A DNA stretch of 64,000 nt from Tribonema minus. Its lineage: Eukaryota > Sar > Xanthophyceae > Tribonematales > Tribonemataceae. The notes under the pieces were generated by a model. That model saw nothing but the letters and a program-made list of their open reading frames with translations. It ran no database searches and had not been told where the DNA came from. Position numbers and translations under genes: made by a program. The stretch is taken from NCBI GenBank assembly GCA_017506865.1, contig JAFCMP010000540.1, positions 496,001-560,000 on the forward strand, read 5' to 3'. Shown piece by piece: positions 12,079 through 22,462 of the stretch. Positions within the stretch are counted from its first letter, which is position 1. The number at the start of each line of letters is the position of its first letter.

Positions 12079-13133
12079 TCATGCTTGCGTACTCCATAGC
12101 AATAGCTTCCAATAGCACCCGCTCCTGCGCCCCAATGCTGCCAAATGACCCATTCGCCAAAGTGGCACGCTTGTAGCGAATCTGCAAGCGAAGTGCATCT
12201 GACTGGCCAACGTGCAATCAGTATACATGACCGTGCGAATGTCAGGGCCGCCGCAGTGCAGATTCAGCACGAGCTGGAGCGTGGGCTCACGCACCTGGGG
12301 GCGTAATGTTATGTTTTGGTAGTCACTGATGGTGCCGCTGCTGGTCAAGAGGGATGCCCTCCGCGTTTTGAACCATTTGCTTGAGTTTGTCTACTTGAGT
12401 TTGTCTACAGTGGCGTCCGCCACCACCGCTGCCAGCACCGTAGACGTTCCCGTCAGCGTCACTACGTACACAACTGCCGCTGTCATGGCTGACATGGCGT
12501 CGAAACGAGAGCTGGGTTCCATGGTACAGCTGGCTGACATGGCGAACAGCGGCGTTCGGACTGACGCTCCTGCCCATGTCCTCGCTGCCCTGGGGTGAGC
12601 ATGTGAGATTCGGCTCGCGACACGCCTGCGGGGAAGAAGGCGCGCGATGCGCGCTTCACGACGCCGCAGATGCGCTCCCATGGATGCACTACTGTACCAG
12701 TTTGATAGCGTCCACAGCAGCGCAGGGCAGTACAGCGGCAGCACTGGCCACTGCCTCTGTGCCTCCCCGCCGCGCAAGGTTGAGGTGCAGCTCGATACCT
12801 GCGCGCGCCGCCGACAGGCGCAGGCGCACCATGCTCTCCCAAGGGATCAGCTCTTCGCTGTAGCAGAGCTCAGTGTGCTCATGGCCCTCAAGGAACCCGT
12901 TGCTGATTTGTCTGCAGGGCGAGCAGGTGATCGGGCCCCCTCTCCGCATGCAGCCTCTGCGAAATGTCGCCAAGAGTCTCTGAGGGTTTCACGGACAGCT
13001 CCACCTGGCGTCCCGCGTCTTCCGCGATGGCCGTAATGTCGATCAGCAGCTGAACAGAGGCTGGCAGGATGACGGCGGTGAAGCGGGAATGCCTTGCCTT
13101 GATGTCGCTGCTGCTGCCGTAGACGTCTGGCAA
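12079..13133 (-). pseudogene. Decayed gene with ubiquitin-like domains
   Basis: Reading the minus strand from 13,133, one frame holds VKPSETLGDI, matching the ubiquitin segment VEPSDTIENV. After a frame change comes ESMVRLRLSAARAG and LNLARRGG, resembling a ubiquitin C-terminal tail. Further on, TLTGTSTV...TVDKLK matches ubiquitin TLTGKTIT...TIENVK, and EGIPLDQQR (about 12,349-12,375) is almost the ubiquitin EGIPPDQQR. TISDYQNI and LQLVLNLHCGG (about 12,245-12,330) match TLSDYNIQ and LHLVLRLRGG. The pieces lie in ubiquitin order but in different frames. A 14-bp direct duplication (TTGAGTTTGTCTAC, twice at about 12,381-12,408) causes one shift, and the residues between DQQR and TISDY are missing. 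This was therefore at least one ubiquitin-like unit, probably two in tandem, now broken. A spliced ubiquitin-like gene is a weaker alternative because no GT-AG pairs fit the breaks. Confidence 0.65.
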
Positions 13134-13619
13134 GTACTGCTAGATGGCAGAGTCGCCCTGCTGCAGCTTGACGCCCCTGTAACGAAGCTCTCTCAGAGTG
13201 CGCCCAGTAGCGGCTTGCAAGCGGGCCTCACCGCTGCCACGGGGCTGGTGTCATTGCATTTAACACCTCTGAAGCAGCCCAGCAGCCCCTCGATTGCTCG
13301 TCCGAGGCCCACAGGCCCAGGTCCATCACAGCCCCAGCTCAATCACACGAGGGCTGGATATTTCGTCCTTCGGCGCTTGGGGCCTGTCGCGGACTGTCGG
13401 GGGCGTGGGCGCCGAGCGCCTTAGTTGAAAGGCTGCATGTTTCGATGTGTGCGCGCTTGGCGCTGGTGAGGACTGTCGAATCCGTGAGCACTGAGCGCCA
13501 TGTGTTCATCGTTTCACACTGAACCGATCCACTCTCTGTACTGACGGGGGGGCAGGGCACACTGATGTGGTTCGAGGAAACCTGCAAACTTCAATCTCGC
13601 CTTCTGTCAAAGTAGTCAG

Positions 13620-13850
13620 GTGCTTTGCTGCTGCTGCGTCTCACCCAGTTCGCGCTGAGCCACGCTCGTGGCCTAGCGTTGGCAGTTAGCAGAGCGCTTG
13701 TACCTAGTTGTCACTCACGTTGCCGAGGCTTCGCCAGTTCACTTGCGTCGTATCTTGTGCTGCCAACATTCTGCACGAGAGCACCCGCACCAGACATTCC
13801 CCAGATGACACGCTCTCTGTCGCACCCCGATCGCAATAATCTTCAAGCGA
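13620..13850 (+). repeat. Dispersed repeat family a, copy 1
   Basis: Starts TGCTTTGCTGCTGCTGCG and contains GTTGCCGAGGCTTCGCCAGT and CTTGTGCTGCCAACATTCTG. Other copies lie at 16,925-17,150, 17,205-17,400 (diverged) and 51,410-51,610 (inverted, as arm partner). It is about 230 bp long and non-coding as far as I can see. Confidence 0.7.
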
Positions 13851-14065
13851 ACCTCAAAGAAAAACGAAACTTGAAGTTGTATATTATGTCCTGGACCGCA
13901 TGGGCTGCGCGCTTGAAGTTGAATTTTAAAAAAATGAAACAGGCAGAAAAGCTTTAGACGAAGATCGACACAGGGTGCTTGACCCTTGCAGCGGCATCTG
14001 CCTCTGGTGTTGACATAGCGACAGCGCAGCGATAGTCAACAGATCGACTGCGGGCCATCCTGCCG

Positions 14066-15742
14066 ATGCAGCAGATGCAAGCTATTCATCGTGAGCATGA
14101 CGAAGCAGCCCAGCAGGAGCCCTCCCGCAAACACGCTGCAACCGGCCGGCAGTTTGCAGGCGCTGATGCATCATGCCTGGACCAGTCTATCTGGGGCTAT
14201 TGCCTCAGCTACCTTGGGCCAGGGAGGTTTGTGCACAGCACTGTCAGCAAAGATATCCTGGCGGCTTACAGGACGTTGTTCGACCACGCAACTACCACCA
14301 TCTCAGCGGACCTGTTCGCCACCTTGCCCATGGCTCAGCTGACGTTCGTTGGCAGCAACTTCGTTCGATGTGCTTGTTTGTCCAGAAAGTCCATGCATAC
14401 ACTGGCAGGCGCTCCTTTGGAGGTGCTGGAATACGCGACGCCCCTGGTGCTTACCCGCTTCAGCGCAACGGAGTACTGGAACGCGCTTGCTGAGCAGGGG
14501 CGGCTCGATGTTCTGCAGTGGGGCAGAGATGCCCACAACTTCTGCCCCTCTGCAGAGGTGGCCATCGCAGCGGCGCGCGGCGGCCGTGTGCACGTCCTGC
14601 AGTGGCTGCACGAGCTCATGCCCTTCAGCACTCAGACCACCCACAGTCTCCTCGAGAGCGCTGCGTCCAGCGGCCAGATTGACGCCCTTAACTGGGTCAT
14701 TGCAGGGCATGACTGGCGCGGCGGAGGCGCCCCTGCGTGCGCCGCCGCCGCCGCCGCGGGCAGACTCGCCGCGCTTGTGCACCTTCGCAGGCACGGCTGC
14801 GCGTGGGACCACGATGCTTTCGAGGTGGCTGCGGCGCATGGTCGGACGGACGTGATGGATGTTCTTGTCTCTGAAGACCCGCCGCTGAGCGTTGACGACG
14901 CCTACCGGCGCGCAGCACGGTGCGGGCAGCGCGAGTCTCTGGAGTGGCTCGAAGTTGTCTTTGATGGCGGGACGCTGTGGGACGAGAACGTCTTCTCCTG
15001 TGCCGCAATCAGCGGAAGCGTGGAGCTGCTGCGCTGGCTGCACGCAGAGGGGTGTCCATGGGACGACCACGCAAGCCGCATGGCTGCCATGGAGGGCCAC
15101 ATTGAGGTGTTAGACTGGCTACTCGCCGCCAACGCGCCGATGGCGCTTGATGTGTGCGATGTCGCATACGAATACGATCAGTTTGAGGCCTTCAAGTGGG
15201 CGTACAGCCATGGCCTGCCAGTTGCGGGCAAAATGGAGATGGAACTGGTTTGCTGGGGTGATGTGGAGCGGCTCGAGTGCCTCCGTGTCAAGGGTCACTG
15301 GTTCCACAACCCCCCCAACATGTGGGCGGCCGGCTGCTTCAGTGTCAAGCAGTGGCTGCACAAGCACAGATTCCCGTATGACGCGCGCGCTGCATTCGGC
15401 CTCACTGGCACGGAGGAGGTTCAATGGATCCTCTACGAGGTCGGCAGCGGCGCGTGGGACGAGCGCTCGTGCGTCGCGGCGGCCTCTGAGGGCGACCTGA
15501 CGGCGCTGTCGCTGCTGCACACGACATGCCGCGCGACGGGCGGCGGGCACGACGAGGAGGTCTGCGCGGCGGCGGCGGCGGGCGGGCACGCGGATGTGCT
15601 GCGGTGGGCGCAAGGCGAGGGGTGCGCGTGGGACGGCAGGGTGTGCGCGGAGGCGAGGGTGAATGGGCACCTGGACGTGCTCAGGTGGGCAGTCAGCGAG
15701 GGCTGCCCATGCGGGGAGGCGGAGCTGCGGTGCCTGGCGTAG
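14066..15742 (+). CDS. Ankyrin-repeat protein with F-box-like N-terminus
   Basis: Single-exon ORF of 558 residues starting MQQMQAIHREHD. Residues about 38-75 (DQSIWGYCLSYLGPGRF...AAYRTLF) look like a degenerate F-box. From about residue 110 the protein is a run of ankyrin-type units of about 30 residues. These show heterokont-style repeat ends such as GHIEVLDWL, GSVELLRWLHAEGCPWD and GHLDVLRWAVSEGCP, with WD at the unit junctions. Such proteins are protein-binding scaffolds, and an F-box plus ankyrin layout would suggest substrate recognition for a ubiquitin ligase; that is inference. No signal peptide or membrane segment is visible. A frameshifted second copy lies in inverted orientation at 51,062-49,373. 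The upstream 200 bp contain a local inversion relative to that copy. This is the intact member of the pair. Confidence 0.85.
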   Translation: MQQMQAIHREHDEAAQQEPSRKHAATGRQFAGADASCLDQSIWGYCLSYLGPGRFVHSTVSKDILAAYRTLFDHATTTISADLFATLPMAQLTFVGSNFVRCACLSRKSMHTLAGAPLEVLEYATPLVLTRFSATEYWNALAEQGRLDVLQWGRDAHNFCPSAEVAIAAARGGRVHVLQWLHELMPFSTQTTHSLLESAASSGQIDALNWVIAGHDWRGGGAPACAAAAAAGRLAALVHLRRHGCAWDHDAFEVAAAHGRTDVMDVLVSEDPPLSVDDAYRRAARCGQRESLEWLEVVFDGGTLWDENVFSCAAISGSVELLRWLHAEGCPWDDHASRMAAMEGHIEVLDWLLAANAPMALDVCDVAYEYDQFEAFKWAYSHGLPVAGKMEMELVCWGDVERLECLRVKGHWFHNPPNMWAAGCFSVKQWLHKHRFPYDARAAFGLTGTEEVQWILYEVGSGAWDERSCVAAASEGDLTALSLLHTTCRATGGGHDEEVCAAAAAGGHADVLRWAQGEGCAWDGRVCAEARVNGHLDVLRWAVSEGCPCGEAELRCLA

Positions 15743-16924
15743 TGGCACAGCGCGTTGTGGATGGGCATGCTGGCGGCAGCGTGGGCCTGCAAGGAGGGAG
15801 CATGGGGTGAGGGAGGGCGTGCCGGGGTATCCATGTAGGGGCCATTGCGAATGAGCCGAAGGCAGAGCGAGGTCAGTCTCAGCGCTTTCTGTGCAGCAGC
15901 GCGGAGCTGTAGCAGCACCTGCTATATGTAGTGGCATATCGGCAGGGGTAGCAGAATTCGGTGCCGCATCCGCTGCCAGGTACGAGCGCGTTTAAATCGC
16001 GTTGTTGACTCGCACGCTGATGATCAGCGCATATTTTGAGCCAGCGCTTGTGATGTGCCATCAGTCAGGGTCAATCAAGCGCACTTAGAGATCAGCGATG
16101 ACAGTACACAAATGCAGTACAGGCGCAGTTGAAGTGGTCCAAAAACAGGTGAACTATCACCTTTTGGCGAGCTACCTGCTTGTGACAGGGCAAGTGGTCT
16201 CGTGACATGTCGTCCCCTGCTTACTGGTGTGCCAGACAGATGGTGCTGTCTGCGTCAATATACGAAGCGCTCACCAATCAATGGCTTGGCATATGTTAGT
16301 CGTCAGATTTCCTCCTGGAAATCTTGCCTCCATGTTTGACTGCCCTCCAATTGAAATGTCTGGTACTTGAATGCATCTGCAACAGGGTTGATTCACTAGC
16401 ATTGCGTGGCCGGTGAAACCTTGGGCTCTTTGTGCACACATGCAAATCATAGCTCGTGCTTTGCGCACATTTGCACGTCGTGTTTCCTCCATAGTGGCGT
16501 AGTCATGTACTGAGCCGGATGGATCACGCGTCCTCGCTTTTTGGCTTGTCATACCTACAAAAAGTGAGGACAGTGTGATAGTTGTTTGTTGTGATACAGT
16601 ATATATATACATGGGGATCTGGCGCTTTTACTGTCAAAACTGTCAATTTGGGCAGCGTTGCTACAGCAGCGCTCAACTCCTGTGACCAGTACGCCGCAGC
16701 AGCAGCCATACCCTTGGTACACTTTGGATGGTGTCTTCGGAACAGGGAATTTATGATACTTGGTCATCAGTCGCATAGGGCGCGAAAAAGCGTAGAAAGT
16801 AGACTACTAGCTTTGCTGTGTTCCAGAATCTACTGTATACAGCTGTACATGCATCTTGTGAAAACTAAAAGAGCCTGACCTTGCCGTGTTTCCGGCTTCA
16901 CGTGGCTCGCCTTGTGCTTAAATA

Positions 16925-17400
16925 GTAAGGTATTTTGCTGCTGTTACGTGCCAACCCAGCACGTGCTGAGCCACTCTGATGGCCAGTTGGCAATTGGCAG
17001 TGTGAGCTCTTTTACTAACTTTACTGTCGTTGCCGAGATTTCGCCATTGACTTGCATCATGTCTTGTGCTGCCCACATTCTTACACGGATGTCACCAGCA
17101 CCCATCCCCCCAGATAAGTGCTCCCTGTCTCACCGGGTGTACGCTTCTTTGAAGAAAACCAAGTTCAAGTTCACTTCAACTTGAAGTTACAGAGCGACAG
17201 GTGGAGTGGAGTGAGGCGCTGCTGCTGCGCCCTAAACCAGCACGCGCTGAGCCTTTCTCGTCGCCTATGCGTTGGCATAAACCATCGCGCAGGTTGCTCA
17301 ACGTGGCTCCATTGAGATTTCGTCTTGCATCGTTTTCTTGTGCTGCCTGCAGTCTGCACGGCCGTCACCGGCACCTGAGATTTCCCCGCCTGAAGCGCTC
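16925..17400 (+). repeat. Dispersed repeat family a, copies 2 and 3
   Basis: The copy at about 16,925-17,150 begins TATTTTGCTGCTGTTACGTG and keeps GTTGCCGAGATTTCGCCA and TTGTGCTGCCCACATTCT. A more diverged copy follows at 17,205-17,400. A short palindromic CTTCAACTTGAAG lies between them near 17,175. Confidence 0.6.
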
Positions 17401-17514
17401 CCTTTGAAATCATCCGATGCGCCTTGCTGTGTGTGTGTGTACTTCGCCTTCACAATAATAAAAACGTGAATGGCAGCTGCGATCACACTCGTTCGTGTGC
17501 GCCGCTGCGGGGTC

Positions 17515-17950
17515 CTAGGCTGGACGAAGCCTTCTTCTGCGCTGTTGTCCTGACGAAGCCGGATGAAGCCGTATCCTGCCACATGCATGCTGTTTGATCC
17601 TGACGAAGCTTTGTTTGCCATGCGCGCTGTTGACTGGACCGAAGCCTTCTAAAAACGTCAACCTGACGAAGCCTAATTTCGCCTGCCGCGGCTTAGATAG
17701 TGGACGAAGCCTGATCTGCCACAGTCATATCTAACGAAGCGTTCCCTGACAATGCGCAGTGAACAACGAAGCTTGTCGGCCATGAGGCGCGGTGATAGAC
17801 TGATTTTTTGAGGTGCCGAATGCAGCCAGTTGTGTACTACAAGGCGACGGTCGGCAAAATTGCACAAACGAGGGAGCAGCAAGGTTTCAGATAGGTTAAG
17901 CAAAGCGTGACTGGCTGATGTCGGGCCTTGACGAAGCCAGGCCAGCGCGG
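17515..17950 (+). repeat. Degenerate array of GACGAAGCC motifs
   Basis: TGACGAAGCC or close variants occur about ten times, near 17,520, 17,552, 17,590, 17,637, 17,663, 17,701, 17,732, 17,764 and 17,930. Most spacings are about 26-47 bp and the text between them is mostly unrelated. No open frame spans the array. Confidence 0.65.
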
Positions 17951-17959
17951 CGGAATGAG

Positions 17960-20110
17960 CGGCCAAGCGTCGGTTGTAGGGGCGAGGGACCCTTCAGGGC
18001 GCGAGCCTTCTTAAGTCATGGCGCGCGCAAGTCTCCACTACTGATGCACTGGGCGTGCTGATTTTTGCGGCTCGTGCGTATGCCGTGCGTATCGCTGCAA
18101 CCGTTCACCAATCAGCGCGCAGGGGTTCTGTTGCCTCCCCTCCGGCAACATCTAGGAAGCTGCCAGTTGATTCTGGCGCTGGCTCTCCAGCTCGCGAGGT
18201 GTTGCTGCACAGGCGGCACTGACCGCATGCAGCGTTTTGGCACTTGGCATGTATCGCATTGCATCATCAAGCCTGCGGCCACGCTTCGCGGCCTGCAGAG
18301 CTCTCGAGGGCTCACGGTCTCAAGTTTTATCGTCTACTTCAAAGCCGTTACGCGCTACTTCCTGAGGCACTTAAACCTAACTTAGGACCGGGGGCTACTT
18401 AGGGTTAGGGCCAGAAAACCCGGCGCTGGAGGTGGTGTTGATGTGCTACAAGACAATACATCCTGCAGCGTTCCCTTGATATATTCAGAATGCCTTCAGT
18501 GCTGCAATGAACTCTCTCCAGCATTCCTTTGGTGTGTTGCGAAGTGTGTATATTCTACTCAAGCTATGCTGATGAGATATCATCACTGCAGCCTAAACTG
18601 TAGCATCTCCATCACTTGGACGTCTTCTGGTTGCTGGCCTTCAAGCTGTTTTTGCAACTGGAATTGTGTCAGGTCTTTGCTACGGGCATCACATTTGCTT
18701 ACAATTGTGTTTGCGGGCGTTTTGCGGACGACTGTAGTGTACAGTTTCGAAGTTCAAAGAATTATCTGGCTTCAGCCAATATGATATAGAGGCAAAAAAC
18801 AAAGCTACGCCAGTACGCTACAGCTGAAAATGTTACTGTTGACATCAAAAGTAATGAATCGTAACAGCCAAAGCAATATTGCGACAACAATCAGTTCAAC
18901 ACAATACAAAAGATATCACTTGTGCCTGAAACTTCACGCATTTTGTATGCAGTCTGCGCTTTTACCTGCAGCATATGCCGAACACCTCTATGCATTGAGC
19001 AACACATTGAAACTGTCACCGGCACTCACTTGGCAAGCACCTCCAGCGCTGTCACCTCATCTTACGCATTCGCTGTTCTCACTCAACTGGAGCACACAGA
19101 ACGTACTGCATCCAGTTCAAAGCAGGCGCTGCTTGTACAGTGCACCTGCCAATTGTGCACGTCCAGCAGTCTCACCTGTGTTGCACCTCGTTGTTGTCAG
19201 TCCGTGGCCTCGCAGTGTGCAGTGGAATAATGAACCCGGTGCCCCCTGTCCTTAGCAATTATCTCTGCTGCTCTGGTCTCGCGCCGAGCGTGACATAGGG
19301 TGATGAGTTGCAGACGATGTGTTCGGCTATTCAAAGCCAAAGTGCGTTTCCATCGCAGTAACCGTATTTGCATCTGACAAAAAATGAAATGAAATGAAGA
19401 GCAGCGAGCACAGACATGCGCCAGCCAGCAGTCGCGCGTCACGTGTGCCATCGGCCGGCAACACTGCTGTCTCACCGAGACGCCCTCGCGTCAACGCATC
19501 GCGCTGAAGCAGTCGCCACATCACTCGCATTTTGTGACATTTCCATGTCAAGCTTGCTGCATTAAAAATGTAAAAGTAAATCCCATATATGCTCTAAACG
19601 TGGCAGGACAGCTTAATGGCAATGCAGATGTAATCCCACACCATGCGCATAACATGATCTCAATGCAACAGAAAACATTGAGGTGATGCACATGTTTCAC
19701 ATTCAAGCAAATGTTGAGGTGATGACCTGCTTTAAGCGCAACTTACACAAGAGGCTGTCTGTTTCCGGGTCACTCGCCCCCCATTCCTTCAGGAGGGGGG
19801 TGCTTTCTTGTCGGGTCATAATTGGCCTTCCTCAGACCGATAAAACGCCGATAATCCCTAGTGTCGCTCTGGCCACAGGCGATGGCGCGAGCTCGCCAGT
19901 CGCGCATCTTAGTTTCCCCCTCGCAGAGGCTTAGTCTGAAGAGGGCGCCGCCTATCGCTGCCTGTTTCGTCCCATCAGAGGTAGTTGCGGAAGTCATTCA
20001 TTCTGCTGTTTCACGCTCCCGCGGCCAAGGCTTTTCAAGCCTAGGAACTTCAACGCGCCAAAACAACTTGAAGTTCCCAACCAAGTGAAAGTCAAGCATC
20101 CTGGACGTCT
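17960..20110. other. Arm-specific stretch without a recognised gene
   Basis: It has no counterpart in the right arm. It is AT-richer from about 18,430 to 19,700 and contains a TTAGGG-like tract near 18,398. Short ORFs occur (for example 18,830-19,255) but show no motif or codon pattern that I would call coding. Near 20,048-20,080 an inverted pair GAACTTCAA ... TTGAAGTTC lies just before the next gene. Confidence 0.5.
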
Positions 20111-20187
20111 GCTGGCAAAAGGCTCGCCTGATCAGGCCTGAAGACCCCTCTCCAACAAAACCAACAAGAGCCAAGTCGCACTCCGAG

Positions 20188-20973
20188 ATGGCGTCGAGGT
20201 GCGCGAAATACAACAAGAGCGAAGCTGGTAGACAGCGGAATGCAAGGTTTAATGCCAAACTCAAGCAGAAAAGGCAGGACCCCCAGAGCGAAGCCGATAG
20301 GGAGAGAGCGGAGAGGGTCAGGCAGCAGACGCGGGAGTCAGGGCGGCGTCGGCGAGCTGCAAAAAAGAGAAACCAGGGCCCACTGACAAACTTTGTGGAG
20401 CAGCGATCTGTGGAGCCTGGCGGGGGGCTGTATGCGCTGTCCTCCCTGCTGCCGGGGTATGCATTTCCTCTGGCTGGCGTTGGAGTGCGCACCCCAAGCA
20501 CCGGCCACTTGCTGCCTGCTGCTATGTGGCACACGGAAGGTGAGCAGCTGAGACAGGTGGTGGACCCTCAGGCTGGCTACATGCTCAACTGTGACACAGC
20601 TCTGCCACAGCTGGCGGCCCTCCACCCTGCATGATGCCTTGGAGCCTGCATACGCGATTCAGCCAGCGATGCAGGCCAGGGTGAGGCCAACTGCGTGATA
20701 ATCGCGTCTCTGTACACGGACACGATCCAGCGGATATCGCAATCTGCCAGCGAGCAAACACCGGTGCTGGCTGCGTATGTGGTTGTGACCCAAGCGATGC
20801 TGCCAGGGCAGGAGCTGCGCGAGAACTGTGGATCTGAGCGCCCTCTGCCATGGACCGATGCACTGATACAGTACATAGTGCGCCGGCTCCGCGCAGACCA
20901 CAAGACACCCCCTGTGCCCAGCGACCAGCAGCCACCAGATGCAATGAGGTTCATCATGGAGCAGGAGACATAG
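20188..20973 (+). pseudogene. Basic protein of unknown function, left-arm copy, one in-frame stop
   Basis: I do not recognise the family. The frame runs from MASRCAKYN to IMEQET and is interrupted once, by TGA at 20,632-20,634, where the right-arm copy has TGG (Trp). The N-terminal 65 residues are strongly basic and helical (REDRERA-type heptads, GRRRRAAKKRNQGP) and could bind nucleic acid. The middle is Gly/Pro-rich with LLPGYAFPLAGVGVRTPSTG. The C-terminal half has TDTIQRISQSASEQTPVLAA and ends in a polar tail. Similarity to the copy at 43,820-44,588 extends well past the gene, so the whole segment was duplicated. TGA readthrough or a selenocysteine-like use is not supported. It could be a host gene or part of an unrecognised transposon. 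Confidence 0.6.
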
Positions 20974-21840
20974 AAAGCAAGCAAACAATCATTTCCCGGT
21001 GTTGATCACTCAAGAAACAGTGCGGCGGCTCCTAGAGGATCACAGGAACTGCAAGTGCTCAGCAGTCGGCAGATGCACGATGCAACGAGGATCATTGTCA
21101 ATGAGGAAACAAAAAAAAAGGCACATGGATCAGGAAACAAGAGACGGCAAACAATCACATACAGGACACAAGAAACGGCAAACAATCACATTCAGGTGTT
21201 TTCCAACCCCACCCCATGGGCACACAGGAAATGAGCGCGTTGTCAAGTGATATTTCAGTGCCTGTGGTCAGTGCCTGTGGCAGAAGTCAACGCAGCGACG
21301 TCGAACACATTTTCGACAGTATCGTGTCACAACAAACATCAATGGCCATCACACCCACATGTCACAACAAACGTCAATGGCCATCACACACACACATCAC
21401 TCTGGAAACTTGGCCTGGCAGGCGATGGTGCATTATGTCAACTGTTTTTTTTTATGTTTGTGATAATTTTGCTTTGGTGTTTGCATGTGTTCGTCAGACC
21501 AATATTGTAAATTCATCAGATTCCCTTGCTTTGTGTCAAGGAGTCTGGATGATACCACTACTTCAAGTGTCATATTATATGTTCCATGATGTATGTGTGT
21601 AATGGTTGGAGCAGCTCACCAGCTCCGCGTTGTATGGTGGTACCATTTTGTCAACAAGCTGTGGCGCAGAGGCAGCGGCAGACACAGCGCCAAAGCAACA
21701 GACAACAGCCAGGTACAGTGATTTGCTTGCAGCAGGTCTGGGGGCGGCAGCACCAGGATAACACCGTGGACATTAAATTTGTTTTGTTTTGTGTAGGCGC
21801 TTCTGGCAGTGCAAATGCCAACAGCAGGCAGTGACACTCC
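20974..21840. other. Duplicated non-coding flank of the basic gene
   Basis: It matches 43,005-43,810 inverted. It contains short tandem repeats: GGCAAACAATCACAT near 21,149 and 21,177, and a 33-35-bp CACAACAAACNTCAATGGCCATCACA unit near 21,328 and 21,363. I see no gene in it. Confidence 0.6.
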
Positions 21841-22462
21841 TATTTCACTTGCGGCGCAAACCCTTGCAATGCTGTTATGTGTGCAGTGCTGAAAGTCTCG
21901 CAATGTCACATGAGTGCACCAACCAACTTGGCATGCAGTTGGGCTGTGGTCCACTTGTTTAATTGCATGTTGCTTCTGATGAAAGCCAAAAGGCCGTCAT
22001 GCATGTGAGGGGGCAGCTGTTGTATGCAGACAGGCTTCACCATGCATCATCCGTCTGGTACCTCATTCACGCCGCCTACACATCTTCAGTCGGTGTCAAC
22101 ATGCAGTGGCATGCCAGCACAGTGCAAGAACCTAAGAGACGCGTGGCGTCCAGGCTTCTTGAATTCATGTATATAGCGCCAGAACAGAAGCGGCAGCAAG
22201 CAGCAGAGAGGATTGGGCAGCAAGCAGCAGAGAGGATCGGGGAGGCCTGCTGCACTCTCCGCAGGCATTGCACACAGCACTTCATTTCACGCAGTTGCAG
22301 GTTGTTCTTGCTGAATTTTGAATGCGCCGTCAACAGCATTGCCGTCAGCGCTCATGCACTGAGGGTTCGAAGTACGTTGTCGCAGCAGCGCTCCACCGCC
22401 GATACCCCCTCAGACATGCATACATACCCCAAGTACCCCCACACTTCTACTCCGTCCCCACT
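21841..22462. other. Spacer at the 3' side of the NACHT coiled-coil gene
   Basis: No gene seen. A 24-bp tandem duplication (AGCAAGCAGCAGAGAGGAT, twice at about 22,194-22,235) is present. Confidence 0.5.

Noticed and set aside
17545-17680. CTGACGA strings reminiscent of a hammerhead ribozyme core
   Set aside because: No GAAA box or pairing stems in the required positions. The string recurs as part of the GACGAAGCC array.
22340-22380. GGGTTCGAAGTAC resembling a tRNA/SINE B box
   Set aside because: No A box at the right distance and no cloverleaf. A similar GGTTCGAAG at 59,067 also lacks context.
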